Position numbers and translations under genes: made by a program
NCBI GenBank assembly: GCA_024402135.1
Contig: JAKSJN010000001.1
Location: forward strand, 124,001 to 188,000
DNA length: 64,000 bases
Source: Bacteroidales bacterium
GTDB taxonomy: Bacteria; Bacteroidota; Bacteroidia; Bacteroidales; UBA932
Direction of reading: 5' to 3'
Shown here: in pieces, positions 15,052-23,968 of the stretch
Layout: every line of letters begins with the position of its first letter
Position numbering within the stretch: position 1 is the stretch's first letter
The notes under the pieces: generated by a model
Databases searched by the model: none
What the model was told of the DNA's origin: nothing
Seen by the model: the letters and a program-made list of their open reading frames with translations, nothing else

Positions 15052-17118
15052 CTAGAATCTGTATGTGATCGTCAAGGTCGGGAATACCGGCAATACGCTG
15101 TAAGCTATGCCGTTGAAGTCCCCATTCTCATCCTTCTCAACATAGGCAAAGAATGCGTTCTTGTTGTTGTATGCGTTATACACGCTTGCACTCAGGTCAA
15201 AGTCATTCCCCTTGCTAGACTTCATCGTATAGGTCATCGCCAGGTCAAGTCTATGGTAAGACGGAAGTGTGAAGTTGAACGGAGTGTCATAGAGTTGCGT
15301 TCCGTCAGCCAGGACATTCGTAGGGAGAGTAATGCGATTGCCTGTATGGTAGTTCCAGTTTGCACTCACCTCAAGGTCCTTCATCACCTTGTATGAAAAC
15401 AGCAGGTTTACCTTATGCCTGTTGTCGTTATTTGCCCAGAACCATTTCGGATATACTTCCGGGAAAGATCTCTTTGACCATCCAAGTGTATAATACGCTG
15501 TTGCGCTGAAAGACGATGTCCGGTATCCTATTTCGGACTCGAGACCGTAGGAAAGGCCCCTACCCTCCGTGAAAGATGTTTCCCAGTTCTGGACTGGAGG
15601 GAACATGGAATTGATGCCTGTGTACTGAAGCAGATGGTCCATCGTCTTGTACCAGCCTTCCAGGTTCAGGGTCATGCCCTCAACCGGCTCGGTATACACT
15701 CCAGCACTGATCTGGTCCGAGAGTTCAGGTCTGATGAGCGAGGTTGACGGCATCCAGGTATTGCTGGGAAGGTCAATGTACGAGGACGCGACAAGATGGT
15801 CGCTCTGGCTCATCCTGCTGTACGACAGCTTGATGTCCATGAAGTACGCCGGCGAAAGCTTCAGCGCGACTCTCGGTTCCAGGCTGCGCCAGGTCTTTCC
15901 TGGTGTAAAATATGACGTATGCCTTAGACCGGCATTAAAGGTAAGGCCATGGACGATGAAGAACTCATCCTCCATGTAAAGTGACACTTCGGGAGCGTCC
16001 TTGCTGACTGTAGGCGAATACGAGTCGGGATCGGAAGGATCCTCTGCCATGCCGACGTAGCGGTACATCTTGTATGCACCATCGATACCTGTACGGATGT
16101 GATGCGACTCATGCGGATACCAGTCAAGATTGTATCGCACACCGGCATCTCTTATTGATGAGTTTATCCTGTCTGCCAGGTCATATCCACCGAGCACGAT
16201 GCCGTAATCAGTGTCGGAACGGCTCTGGGAGAAATAGCCCATGAGCGAGGACCGCGTCTTGAGACTTAGCTTCTTGTCCCAGTTCACGCTCGTACACAGA
16301 TTTCCCCACTTGACGGCAAGATCCAGAGATGAATCAGTAGGCTTGAGACCGAGATCAAGATCATCAGAACCACGGTAGAAGTTGACTCTAAGACGATTAT
16401 CCTTGCCAAAATCATGGGTTACGCCTGCATTGAAATCATGCATGAAGTAAGCCGCCTTACGGCTTCCATCATCTCCTCCGATCTTCATCGCAAGCCAGAT
16501 CATCATATCCATCCAGCTTCTTCGGTATGCCAGATTGAACGAAGTACGGCCTTTTACTATCGGACCCTCTACGTTGATTCTTCCGTCGATAAGCCCCAGC
16601 GACGCACTTCCATGGAATTCATACATATCACCCGGTCTTGTGGTGACATCCACGACAGAGGACAGCTTGGTTCCATATCTGGCAGGAAATCCGCTCTTGT
16701 AGAAGTCCAGGCCGTCAGTCACATCAGTGTTGAAAGAAGAGAAGATACCACCGAAATGGCTGATGTTGTAAAGAGGAACGCCATCCAGAAGGTAAAGGTT
16801 GTCTGTTCCGTCACCACCATGCACGTACATTCCTCCCATCAGTTCATTGCCGGCTGACACTCCAGGGAGATTCAGAAGGGTCTTGATAATATCGGGAGTT
16901 CCAAAGCTTGACGCTCCCCTTTTCAGCATTTCCGTATCCAGACGGACAAGTCCGGTCTGGGTGGTATTGCGCGGCTTCTCCTTTACTGCCGTGACAGTCA
17001 CGGCGGACAAGGTATCATCCATCCTATGCTCAAATGGGTCCTTCAGCTGGGCTTGCAGGTTCTGGGAGAATACCAGAACGGCAGCAACGACAATCAGGAA
17101 TCTGAATAATCTGAGCAT
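15052..17118 (-). CDS. TonB-dependent outer membrane receptor
   Basis: 688 residues: signal peptide about 1-23, plug domain about 40-150 (GTPDIIKTLLNLPGVSAG, MYVHGGDGTDNLYLLDGVPLYN, TDGLDFYKSGFPARYG), then a beta-barrel of alternating aromatic strands to a C-terminal aromatic residue (TITYRF). It lacks the N-terminal carboxypeptidase-regulatory-like domain that many Bacteroidota receptors have, which makes it shorter than usual. The partner is the DUF4249 lipoprotein downstream; this is not a SusC/SusD pair, so a non-glycan ligand is possible. The nitroreductase gene lies 17 bases upstream and probably shares the transcript. Confidence 0.88.
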   Translation of the reverse strand: MLRLFRFLIVVAAVLVFSQNLQAQLKDPFEHRMDDTLSAVTVTAVKEKPRNTTQTGLVRLDTEMLKRGASSFGTPDIIKTLLNLPGVSAGNELMGGMYVHGGDGTDNLYLLDGVPLYNISHFGGIFSSFNTDVTDGLDFYKSGFPARYGTKLSSVVDVTTRPGDMYEFHGSASLGLIDGRINVEGPIVKGRTSFNLAYRRSWMDMMIWLAMKIGGDDGSRKAAYFMHDFNAGVTHDFGKDNRLRVNFYRGSDDLDLGLKPTDSSLDLAVKWGNLCTSVNWDKKLSLKTRSSLMGYFSQSRSDTDYGIVLGGYDLADRINSSIRDAGVRYNLDWYPHESHHIRTGIDGAYKMYRYVGMAEDPSDPDSYSPTVSKDAPEVSLYMEDEFFIVHGLTFNAGLRHTSYFTPGKTWRSLEPRVALKLSPAYFMDIKLSYSRMSQSDHLVASSYIDLPSNTWMPSTSLIRPELSDQISAGVYTEPVEGMTLNLEGWYKTMDHLLQYTGINSMFPPVQNWETSFTEGRGLSYGLESEIGYRTSSFSATAYYTLGWSKRSFPEVYPKWFWANNDNRHKVNLLFSYKVMKDLEVSANWNYHTGNRITLPTNVLADGTQLYDTPFNFTLPSYHRLDLAMTYTMKSSKGNDFDLSASVYNAYNNKNAFFAYVEKDENGDFNGIAYSVLPVFPTLTITYRF

Positions 17119-17135
17119 GGAATGAAGATGGAGTC

Positions 17136-17819
17136 TTATTCAGTGATCCAATCGATCTGGCGGTCCGCACCTATCTCAAAGTGCAGCTTGGCGATACCGA
17201 GATCCATGTGCGAAAAGAAACCGCTTCCGGTTGAAGCCTTGACCTTATTGCCCTGGCAATATTCAAAATGGAACTTCTGCTGATTGACAGCGGTAGGTGC
17301 AAGAAGCGCACAGTCCACCCCGTTTCTGAACCAGCTGGCAGCAAGATTGTACCCTTCACTGACCACTTCGGCACTCTTGCTCCTATGCTGGACTCCCTGA
17401 GAGACACCATGACCGAGGGCGATGAGACCATGTATGATTTCATCCTTGGCGAGTTCGCATTCAACATTCCTCTTGCTGTATGATAGTCCGCACCAACAGG
17501 TGTTGAGACCAAGTTCCTGAGCCTTTAGGACAACCATCTCGCCATAGTATCCGAGAGCCTCTTCAGCGTCATCACCCTTTCTGGCCACCAGGCACACATA
17601 ATTCCTGACACCGCTGAACTTGCCGTACTTTGCCATCATGGACCTTCCATAAGCACGTGGTTCGTCCGTGACAAGCTGAAGATGGATTCCACCCTCTGCA
17701 TTGCACTCGGAAATAAGCGCAGACAGGGTCTCTTTCTGGTCCGATGAAAGCGGTTCGTCAGTGAATTGGCGTACAGAATGGCGGGCACGCACAGTCTCTA
17801 TGTCGAAATGTATGTTCAT
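17136..17819 (-). CDS. Nitroreductase-family protein (TM1586-like)
   Basis: 227 residues from ATG 17819, chosen because the -7 box at 17827-17834 rules out the earlier ATG at 17870. The N-terminal RARHSVRQFTDEPLSSDQ is the FMN-binding opening of nitroreductases; the central GLNTCWCGLSYSKRN and the later ALLAPTAVNQQKFHF follow the internal-duplication type. It should be a cytoplasmic flavoprotein reducing an unknown substrate. It heads an apparent operon with the TonB receptor and the DUF4249 lipoprotein. Confidence 0.78.
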   Translation of the reverse strand: MNIHFDIETVRARHSVRQFTDEPLSSDQKETLSALISECNAEGGIHLQLVTDEPRAYGRSMMAKYGKFSGVRNYVCLVARKGDDAEEALGYYGEMVVLKAQELGLNTCWCGLSYSKRNVECELAKDEIIHGLIALGHGVSQGVQHRSKSAEVVSEGYNLAASWFRNGVDCALLAPTAVNQQKFHFEYCQGNKVKASTGSGFFSHMDLGIAKLHFEIGADRQIDWITE

Positions 17820-17826
17820 ATCAATA

Positions 17827-17859
17827 CAAATATACCCATAAATGACGAGATATACCAAG
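17827..17859 (-). promoter_or_regulatory. Promoter of the nitroreductase-TonB-DUF4249 operon
   Basis: Minus-strand TATATTTG (17827-17834) with CTTG (17856-17859) 21 bases upstream. It is set back to back with the promoter of the TauE gene. Confidence 0.7.
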
Positions 17860-17869
17860 CCAAAAAACA

Positions 17870-17877
17870 TATATTTG
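17870..17877 (+). promoter_or_regulatory. -7 element of the TauE gene
   Basis: TATATTTG ends only four bases before the ATG at 17882, which predicts a leaderless or nearly leaderless mRNA. Confidence 0.6.
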
Positions 17878-17881
17878 CATC

Positions 17882-18628
17882 ATGCTTGACGCTCTTTCTA
17901 CCTTTCAATGGACAGTACTATCGATAACGGCGCTCTGCATAGGGATGTCCAAGACAGGAGTACAGGGGATGATGCTTCTCATCGTTCCCTACATGGCCAT
18001 AGCCTTCGGGGCCAAGGAGTCAACCGGTGTCATCCTTCCCATGCTCTGCATGGCCGACATCATTGCCGTGGCATACTACAGAAGGATAGCAGACTGGAAA
18101 GTCGTCGCAAGACTTCTGCCTACCGCGATACTTGGATTCTTTGTCGCAATCTTCGTTGACAAGCTGATTCCTGCCGATAGATTCCGCATACTTATGGGTT
18201 GGACACTCGTGCTCGCCCTCTGCGTCATGTTATGGAGTGAATTTTTCGGGAAGGAAAACAGGTGGATGCATAAATGGTGGTATTCAGCCATCTTCGGATT
18301 GCTGGGAGGCTTTACCACAATGATAGGCAATGCTGCCGGTCCGGTAATGTCCGTCTATCTGCTGTCCATGCGCAAGAAGAAGATGGAGTACATAGGAATC
18401 AATGCCTGGTTCTTCCTTGTTGTCAATCTCCTCAAAGTTCCCCTCCAGGCATTCGTCTGGGACAATATTACATGGAACAGCCTCACCATCAACCTTATGA
18501 TGCTACCGGTAATTGGCATCGGAGCCGTCTTAGGAATACGGATAGTGAAGTTGTTCCCTGAGAAAGCATTCCGCAGGTTCATCCAGATCGTAACGATTCT
18601 TTCTGTCATCGTCATGCTGGCAAGGTAG
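17882..18628 (+). CDS. Sulfite exporter TauE/SafE family protein
   Basis: 248 residues almost entirely hydrophobic, with about seven or eight membrane spans. The N-terminal GMSKTGVQGMMLLIVPYMA and the central GLLGGFTTMIGNAAGPVMSVYLL are the two repeated G-rich halves of the TauE/SafE fold. Family members export small organic or inorganic sulfur anions; the substrate here is unknown. It is the first gene of a rightward group with a HAD phosphatase, a GH5-like enzyme and a carbonic anhydrase. The next gene begins 46 bases later. Confidence 0.85.
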   Translation: MLDALSTFQWTVLSITALCIGMSKTGVQGMMLLIVPYMAIAFGAKESTGVILPMLCMADIIAVAYYRRIADWKVVARLLPTAILGFFVAIFVDKLIPADRFRILMGWTLVLALCVMLWSEFFGKENRWMHKWWYSAIFGLLGGFTTMIGNAAGPVMSVYLLSMRKKKMEYIGINAWFFLVVNLLKVPLQAFVWDNITWNSLTINLMMLPVIGIGAVLGIRIVKLFPEKAFRRFIQIVTILSVIVMLAR

Positions 18629-18674
18629 AAGGGAAAAATAACTATCTTTACATACTTTTTGGAAATTACGGAAA

Positions 18675-19286
18675 ATGATAAAGAATCTGATATTTGATTT
18701 CGGGAAAGTGCTTGTTGACTATGACTACGAGGCCTTTTTCCTGAAATACATCCCCGACGAGACAAAACGCAAGGCAATTCCATCCATCTTCAACTATGAC
18801 CTCCAGATGGTGATTGACCGCGAGGCAAAGCCATTCAGCGCGATCATGGATGATCTGATCAGCAGGAACAAGGAAATGGAAGCTGAAATCCGCATCTTTG
18901 AGGAGCATTATACCGAAGTTGTGACAGAAGAGATCGCCGGCATGAAAGATCTGCTCATAAGGCTCAAGGCTGAAGGCTACAAGCTGTACGGGCTCTCGAA
19001 CTGGTGCAGCAAGGTCTATATCACTATGGCCCAGTTCGATATCTTCAAGCTTCTCGATGGCTACGTCATCTCTTCGGAAGAGAAGCTTGTCAAGCCTGAC
19101 CCAGAGATTTACGAATGCCTGTTCAACAGGTTCGGACTGAAGCCTGAAGAGTGCATTTTCACTGATGACCGCACTGACAATATCGAAGGCGGACGAAGCC
19201 TCGGCATGGAAGGCATAGTCTTCCTGAACGCAAAGCAATACGAAGAGGAACTTAGAGGAATACTCGACAACCAGGTCAATAACTAA
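18675..19286 (+). CDS. HAD-superfamily phosphatase (YihX-like)
   Basis: 203 residues with the HAD motifs in order: DFGKVLVD near residue 8 (nucleophile D8; the usual second aspartate is replaced by G as in the YihX/HAD-IA group), LSNW at about 112, KPDPEIY at about 140, and FTDDRTDNIEGG at about 160. A helical cap lies between the first two motifs. A sugar-phosphate or small-metabolite substrate is likely. The GH5-like gene starts 14 bases later, so they are probably co-transcribed. Confidence 0.85.
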   Translation: MIKNLIFDFGKVLVDYDYEAFFLKYIPDETKRKAIPSIFNYDLQMVIDREAKPFSAIMDDLISRNKEMEAEIRIFEEHYTEVVTEEIAGMKDLLIRLKAEGYKLYGLSNWCSKVYITMAQFDIFKLLDGYVISSEEKLVKPDPEIYECLFNRFGLKPEECIFTDDRTDNIEGGRSLGMEGIVFLNAKQYEEELRGILDNQVNN

Positions 19287-19300
19287 TACACAACACTATC

Positions 19301-20500
19301 ATGAAGCAACTGAAATCCTTTGTCATGTCATTGCTTGTTCTTGCAGTGGCATCTTGCAGTCAGCCGGTAGAGAAGGTTGACAAGTATGCAATCGACTGTA
19401 CACAGATGAGAGGATTCAACTACACTCCTGCAGGAGTCGCAGAGCCTCGTCACCATATCGACACCTGGGTGAAATATGACGAAGACGTTATCGCTTATGA
19501 CCTTGACCTCGCTCAGGGCCTGAAGCTCAACTTCTGCCGTGTCTTCGTGCCTTGGCAGTGCTATGACGAGATCGGCGACACGCTTGCCATCAGGCTCAAG
19601 GATTTCGCACACAAGTGCGCAGAAAGAGACATGCTGATGATGCCTGTTGTCGGCAGCGGACGCTGGACAAGAGACACTACCCTCCTCTACCAGGCAGAAG
19701 AATGGGTAGACTTCCTCGTTGCCGCCCTCAAGGATGAGCCGAACCTCGCAATGTGGGACATCATGAACGAGCCCGATCTCAATGTCAGGATGCGCGAAGC
19801 TAATTTCGAAAACTGCAGGCGCATGTACGGTCTCTTCAAGGAGAAGGATCCGGACACCCCGCTCACCATAGGTTTCCAGCTCGTATCGAGCATGATCAAG
19901 ATGGCCGACTATGCGGATATCCTCCAGTTCCATGACTATTCCGAGACCAGGGCAGAGGTGCGCGACACAGTTGCACGTGCGCAAGCCTTCGCAGACCAGG
20001 TCGGCAAGAAGATCTTCAACGGTGAGATGGGATGCGTGGGACGTGCCAACCCTTACGATGTGACCCTTGAAGAGCACATGAAGGCCAACATGGGCTGGTG
20101 CATCTGGGAGCTCATGGTCGTCAGAAAGGGCTGGGGCATGATCCACGGTGTATTCTACGAGGATGGAACCGTGCGCGACCCATCCATTCCTGCAGCTATT
20201 CTCGGATATTTCCGCAACCGTGAGGACATCGTCCCTGAGGATCCGGACCGTGAAAACAGGATAACCAACGCCATGGCCGGCATCGAGCAGTGGAAAAAGG
20301 ACGGTGCAAAGGACTGGGATGCCGGAATCCGTCTTGCAGAACTCAGCGCCAACACCCTGGAAGCGGCCCAGCTCGCTCCGATGCGCGAGGCTCCGAACTG
20401 GCAGGTGAACCAACTCCGCAAAAGCGGTGACCTCAAGGAGATGAAGGAACTTCTCGACAAGTTCTACACGATGATGAAGCCTTACAAGAAAAGTAAGTAG
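19301..20500 (+). CDS. GH5-like (clan GH-A) glycosidase lipoprotein
   Basis: 399 residues with a lipobox signal (LAVASCSQ). A TIM-barrel follows: MRGFNYTPAG at the start of the barrel, WDIMNEPDLN with acid/base candidate E157, and KKIFNGEMGC with nucleophile candidate E242, then WGMIHGVFYEDGTVRDP. This is the clan GH-A pattern with N-E-P, closest to GH5-type beta-glycanases such as mannanase or glucanase; family and substrate cannot be fixed by eye. The final 100 residues are helical and charged and follow the barrel. It lies between the HAD gene and, two bases later, the carbonic anhydrase gene. Confidence 0.75.
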   Translation: MKQLKSFVMSLLVLAVASCSQPVEKVDKYAIDCTQMRGFNYTPAGVAEPRHHIDTWVKYDEDVIAYDLDLAQGLKLNFCRVFVPWQCYDEIGDTLAIRLKDFAHKCAERDMLMMPVVGSGRWTRDTTLLYQAEEWVDFLVAALKDEPNLAMWDIMNEPDLNVRMREANFENCRRMYGLFKEKDPDTPLTIGFQLVSSMIKMADYADILQFHDYSETRAEVRDTVARAQAFADQVGKKIFNGEMGCVGRANPYDVTLEEHMKANMGWCIWELMVVRKGWGMIHGVFYEDGTVRDPSIPAAILGYFRNREDIVPEDPDRENRITNAMAGIEQWKKDGAKDWDAGIRLAELSANTLEAAQLAPMREAPNWQVNQLRKSGDLKEMKELLDKFYTMMKPYKKSK

Positions 20501-20502
20501 AC

Positions 20503-21042
20503 ATGATTGAACAGATGCTGGAATTCAACAGGAAATTTGTTGAATCCGAGGAATACAAGAACTACCAGACCAGCAAGTTCCCGGACAAGAGGATTGCGAT
20601 CGTGACCTGCATGGACACCAGACTGGTCACACTTCTTCCCGCCGCACTTGGTATCAAGAACGGAGATGTCAAAATGATCAAGAATGCCGGTGCCGTCATC
20701 ACCAATCCTTTTGACAGCACGGTACGCAGCCTTCTCGTAGCCATATATGAGCTTGGCGTAAACGAGATCATGATCATAGGCCACACCGGCTGCGGCGTAC
20801 AGGGAATGGACTCAGAGGAGATGCTGCACCTCATGCGTGAACGCGGAATCGACGATGAGCACATCAACCTGATGATGCATTGCGGCATAGACCTGAAATC
20901 CTGGCTCCACGGCTTCGATGACACTCCTGCCGCCATCATGGAGACCGTCGACCTGATTTCCAACCATCCTCTGGTTCCGAAGGACGTCGTTGTCAAAGGC
21001 TATATGATGGACTCTGTGACAGGCCAGCTTACAACAATCTAA
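20503..21042 (+). CDS. Beta-class carbonic anhydrase
   Basis: 179 residues with the zinc-site residues of the beta class: C36 and D38 in VTCMDTR, and H94 and C97 in GHTGCGVQ. The NAGAVITNPFDSTVRSL segment between them is typical. It interconverts CO2 and bicarbonate in the cytoplasm. It starts two bases after the GH5-like gene stop, so it is probably translated from the same mRNA. Confidence 0.92.
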   Translation: MIEQMLEFNRKFVESEEYKNYQTSKFPDKRIAIVTCMDTRLVTLLPAALGIKNGDVKMIKNAGAVITNPFDSTVRSLLVAIYELGVNEIMIIGHTGCGVQGMDSEEMLHLMRERGIDDEHINLMMHCGIDLKSWLHGFDDTPAAIMETVDLISNHPLVPKDVVVKGYMMDSVTGQLTTI

Positions 21043-21070
21043 GAAACTGTCATTGATATTGCTGCTGTCC

Positions 21071-21958
21071 CTATTCGTGCTTCTTTACACGGGTAGGGAC
21101 AGTTAGGTTATAGACTGCTGCAAGAATCAGAACACCGCCAAGAGCAATCAGGGCAGTGAACGGATCGCCAAGGAAACATACTCCGATGATCATGGCTGTA
21201 AGCGGCTCGAATGCGCCGAGAATGGCTACGATTGTGCTGTCAATGAGCATGAGGGAACGAGTGACACAGATGTTGCTGACGGCAGTAGGTATAAGACCCA
21301 GAAGGAATAGATTCAGCCAGCACCGAGGCGTCGCGACGGCTTCGACACCGCCCGTCAGGCTTGCGTACAAGGCAAGCTGCAGCATCGCGATGAAAAACAC
21401 ATAGAAAGTCAGCTTAAGGCTAGGCATATTACTGAGTCTCAAGCGTGGCAGTACAATCAGGTACAGTGCATAGCTGAGTCCCGACAGCAGTCCCCAGAAC
21501 ACGCCGACAGCATTGAAACTGCCATCCTCAGAGAAAACGCCGGTAAGCATCATCACACCAAGTGTCGCCATGAAGATGGAAGCGCTCAGTTTCCACGAAA
21601 ACCTGTCCCCAAGGAAAGCAAGTCCTATCAGTGCACACCATATCGGGTCTGTATAAACCAGTGCTGTCGCTACGCCAGAGGACAGGTAGTGATAGCATTC
21701 CAAGGTAGCGAGCGCAGTGCCGTTATAAAAGAATGAAAGGACAGCTATACGCCAGATATCTCCCCATCCGATGCGGAGCGAAGTCCTTCCAATCAGAAGC
21801 ATTGCCAGCATCACCATCGAGCCCATGAGGAACCGATATACAAGGATGCTGACATTCCCCATTCCGGCAGCAATCACAGGAATAGAGAACAGCGGAATCA
21901 TGCCGAACGATATGCCCGACACTATTCCATTTATGAATCCTTTCGCTTGATTTGTCAT
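21071..21958 (-). CDS. EamA/DMT-superfamily transporter
   Basis: 295 residues from ATG 21958; a -7 box at 21973-21980 excludes the upstream ATG at 21994. Ten hydrophobic helices form two EamA repeats, each ending in the family pattern (VYTDPIWCALIGLAFLGDRFSWK in the first, LGAFEPLTAMIIGVCFLGDPF in the second). It is a probable inner-membrane exporter of amino acids or other metabolites. It follows the YolD/polymerase genes on the same strand but has its own promoter. Confidence 0.88.
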   Translation of the reverse strand: MTNQAKGFINGIVSGISFGMIPLFSIPVIAAGMGNVSILVYRFLMGSMVMLAMLLIGRTSLRIGWGDIWRIAVLSFFYNGTALATLECYHYLSSGVATALVYTDPIWCALIGLAFLGDRFSWKLSASIFMATLGVMMLTGVFSEDGSFNAVGVFWGLLSGLSYALYLIVLPRLRLSNMPSLKLTFYVFFIAMLQLALYASLTGGVEAVATPRCWLNLFLLGLIPTAVSNICVTRSLMLIDSTIVAILGAFEPLTAMIIGVCFLGDPFTALIALGGVLILAAVYNLTVPTRVKKHE

Positions 21959-21972
21959 GATGTTACGTGGGA

Positions 21973-21980
21973 CAAAGATA
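21973..21980 (-). promoter_or_regulatory. -7 element of the EamA gene
   Basis: Minus-strand TATCTTTG lies in the short gap between the YolD stop and the EamA start. No convincing -33 element was seen. Confidence 0.5.
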
Positions 21981-21990
21981 GTCATTGGAA

Positions 21991-22407
21991 TCAATCATTC
22001 CGGGCAAGTTCGATGTCGAAAATATCCCGAAGCGGAACGGCACGGTCATCGGTCAGTACAAGTGTACCGATGGACTGGTCAATATTGCGGACGTTCCCTT
22101 CGATGACTTCATAGCGTCCGCCGTTCTTCCGGGGATCAGGAACGAAGCGTGTCAAGCGGACATACGGGCGGGCGGAAAGATTCTCCTGTATGCTTCTCAT
22201 GGCTTCGTCCATACGAAGAATCTGCATCTCATCCAGTTCTGCCCTCTCGCTGGTCTCCCGACCTGTTTCAGCGATCACCGAATCATATCCTGTAAGTGCC
22301 GCGAACGGTGCGAACTGGGCTGCGCGGTCCATCAGCGACATCCTTGGATGCCTCGGTGACACATGATGCTCATGGTCGATGATTCCCATGTATTTCTCCA
22401 TTCCCAT
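21991..22407 (-). CDS. YolD-like protein
   Basis: 138 residues. The N-terminal HHVSPRHPRMSLMDRAAQFAPFAALTGYD block is the signature of YolD-like proteins that accompany Y-family polymerases on phages, plasmids and accessory DNA. The C-terminal half holds a beta-rich segment with RYEVIEGNVRNID. The gene begins three bases after the polymerase stop, so the two form one cassette. It is probably an accessory subunit or regulator of translesion synthesis; the mechanism is not established. Confidence 0.85.
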   Translation of the reverse strand: MGMEKYMGIIDHEHHVSPRHPRMSLMDRAAQFAPFAALTGYDSVIAETGRETSERAELDEMQILRMDEAMRSIQENLSARPYVRLTRFVPDPRKNGGRYEVIEGNVRNIDQSIGTLVLTDDRAVPLRDIFDIELARND

Positions 22408-22410
22408 ATC

Positions 22411-23862
22411 CTATGCCTTGTGACCGCCCACCTGGGCATTACGTTCCTTCTGGGTCGCGCCTTCCTCAAAACTGATTCCTTTAAGGATAGCGTTCTTTCC
22501 GAACTTTTTCTTGATCGAGAGTATTGCCTCCTGGCGCTTGCGTTCCTTCTCCATATCCTGACGCGGTTCCTCAAAGAGATCCAGCTGGATACCTTCGATT
22601 GAATCTTCCGGAACGGTATTGTTGGCTACCACATACATGCGTCTCACCAACAGTGCTGGATCAACTATCTTTCTGAAGAGGACAACGGTCGCCGCAACAA
22701 TCTCTTCCGTCGATGATGTAGGATTCTTCAGGTTGATGGAACCGTGAGCAGGCTTTGGTACAGACCTGCCATAGTAATCCTTCACGACCGGTCCGCTGTA
22801 ATTGCTTCGTCCAGTCAGACATTCTATATCATAGCCGACCGTCAGCACAATCTGGTCGCATGCGAGTTTCTTGTCCACCAGATCCAGTGACAGACTGTCT
22901 GCCATCTCCTTGACTACCGTCATTGCCTTGGCAGCTTCATATGGTCCGGTGAGCACCTGACCGACGCTGATGCTGCTGGAGGACGGCTTGTACGCCTTGA
23001 TCTGCGCGATGGTACATGGTTCCCATCCCCAGGCATGGTCTATGAGAAGTTCAGCATTGACACCGAACAGCCTGTATAGTCTTTCCTCGTTACGCTCGGA
23101 CATCAAGGCAACGTCGCCCATAGTGTACATACCGTTTTCCTTCAGCTTTGCAGCGAGACCTTTGCCGACCCGCCAAAAGTCAGTCAAAGGTGTATGATCC
23201 CAGTATTTCCGGCGATAGCTTGCCTCGTCAAGTTCCGCGATCCGGACACCATCAGCGTCAGCCACTGAATGCTTTGCCTCGATGTCCATGGCTATCTTGG
23301 CGAGGTACATGTTCGTGCCGATGCCGGCAGTCGCAGTGATTCCAGTGGTCTTGAGCACATCACGTATCATTCTCATTGCCAGCTCATGTGCAGTACACCT
23401 GTAGCTCTTCAGATACGCAGTCACATCCATGAAAACCTCGTCGATGGAATAGACATGGATATCATCAGCCGAGACGTACTTCAGGTAGGTCGCATATACG
23501 CGTGAACTGACCTCCATGTACATTTTCATACGAGGAGGTGCGACTATGTAATCCAGAGCCAGTGTCGGATCTGCCTGAATACGCGAGTTATCGTACTCGC
23601 CCTCAGTCAACGTGCGTCCGGAACGGAACCGTCTCTGGGTATTGACCTCCCTGACTCTCTGCACAACCTCGAACAATCTTGCCCTTCCGGAAATACCGTA
23701 TGACTTCAATGAGGGCGACACAGCAAGGCAGATAGTCTTTTCCGTTCTAGAGGGATCTGCCACCACGAGATTTGTCGACAGAGGGTCCAGCCCCCTGGCA
23801 ACGCATTCAACCGAAGCATAGAATGACTTCAGGTCTATCGCTATGTATGTCCTCTGGTCCAT
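22411..23862 (-). CDS. Y-family (UmuC/DinB-type) DNA polymerase
   Basis: 483 residues. Catalytic acids are visible: D10 in AIDLKSFYASVE, and D141-E142 in VYSIDEVFMDV. The steric-gate region and the TAGIGTNMYLAKIAMD thumb-fingers motif follow, then a helix-hairpin segment (FWRVGKGLAAKL) and a C-terminal little-finger domain. The end is lysine/glutamine-rich and may contain a clamp-binding motif (IQLDLFEEP). It should copy past damaged bases and cause mutations under stress. The -7 box sits five bases upstream of the ATG. It is of the UvrX/ImpB branch, going by its YolD partner. Confidence 0.92.
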   Translation of the reverse strand: MDQRTYIAIDLKSFYASVECVARGLDPLSTNLVVADPSRTEKTICLAVSPSLKSYGISGRARLFEVVQRVREVNTQRRFRSGRTLTEGEYDNSRIQADPTLALDYIVAPPRMKMYMEVSSRVYATYLKYVSADDIHVYSIDEVFMDVTAYLKSYRCTAHELAMRMIRDVLKTTGITATAGIGTNMYLAKIAMDIEAKHSVADADGVRIAELDEASYRRKYWDHTPLTDFWRVGKGLAAKLKENGMYTMGDVALMSERNEERLYRLFGVNAELLIDHAWGWEPCTIAQIKAYKPSSSSISVGQVLTGPYEAAKAMTVVKEMADSLSLDLVDKKLACDQIVLTVGYDIECLTGRSNYSGPVVKDYYGRSVPKPAHGSINLKNPTSSTEEIVAATVVLFRKIVDPALLVRRMYVVANNTVPEDSIEGIQLDLFEEPRQDMEKERKRQEAILSIKKKFGKNAILKGISFEEGATQKERNAQVGGHKA

Positions 23863-23867
23863 AGATG

Positions 23868-23875
23868 CAAAGATA
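23868..23875 (-). promoter_or_regulatory. -7 element of the Y-polymerase cassette
   Basis: Minus-strand TATCTTTG ends five bases before the ATG, implying a nearly leaderless mRNA. The -33 position falls in the T-tract of the upstream terminator and is not recognisable; no LexA-like palindrome was seen. Confidence 0.55.
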
Positions 23876-23888
23876 CCACATACGGGAC

Positions 23889-23933
23889 AAAAAAAACTCT
23901 CCTATGCAGTATCCGTTTTCTGCAATAGGAGAG
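23889..23933 (-). terminator. Terminator of the SGNH hydrolase gene
   Basis: On the minus strand a long stem with one bulge (CTCTCCTAT-GCAG against its complement) is followed by eight T. It separates the hydrolase from the polymerase cassette. Confidence 0.88.
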
Positions 23934-23968
23934 AATTATCTTATCACGTCAGTTCCGACGATAGGCTT

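Noticed and set aside
19328-20413. 361-codon minus-strand ORF opposite the GH5-like gene
   Set aside because: It is antisense to a gene with clear signal peptide and catalytic motifs, and its product (many V, D, H, L from reversed codons) has no domain features.
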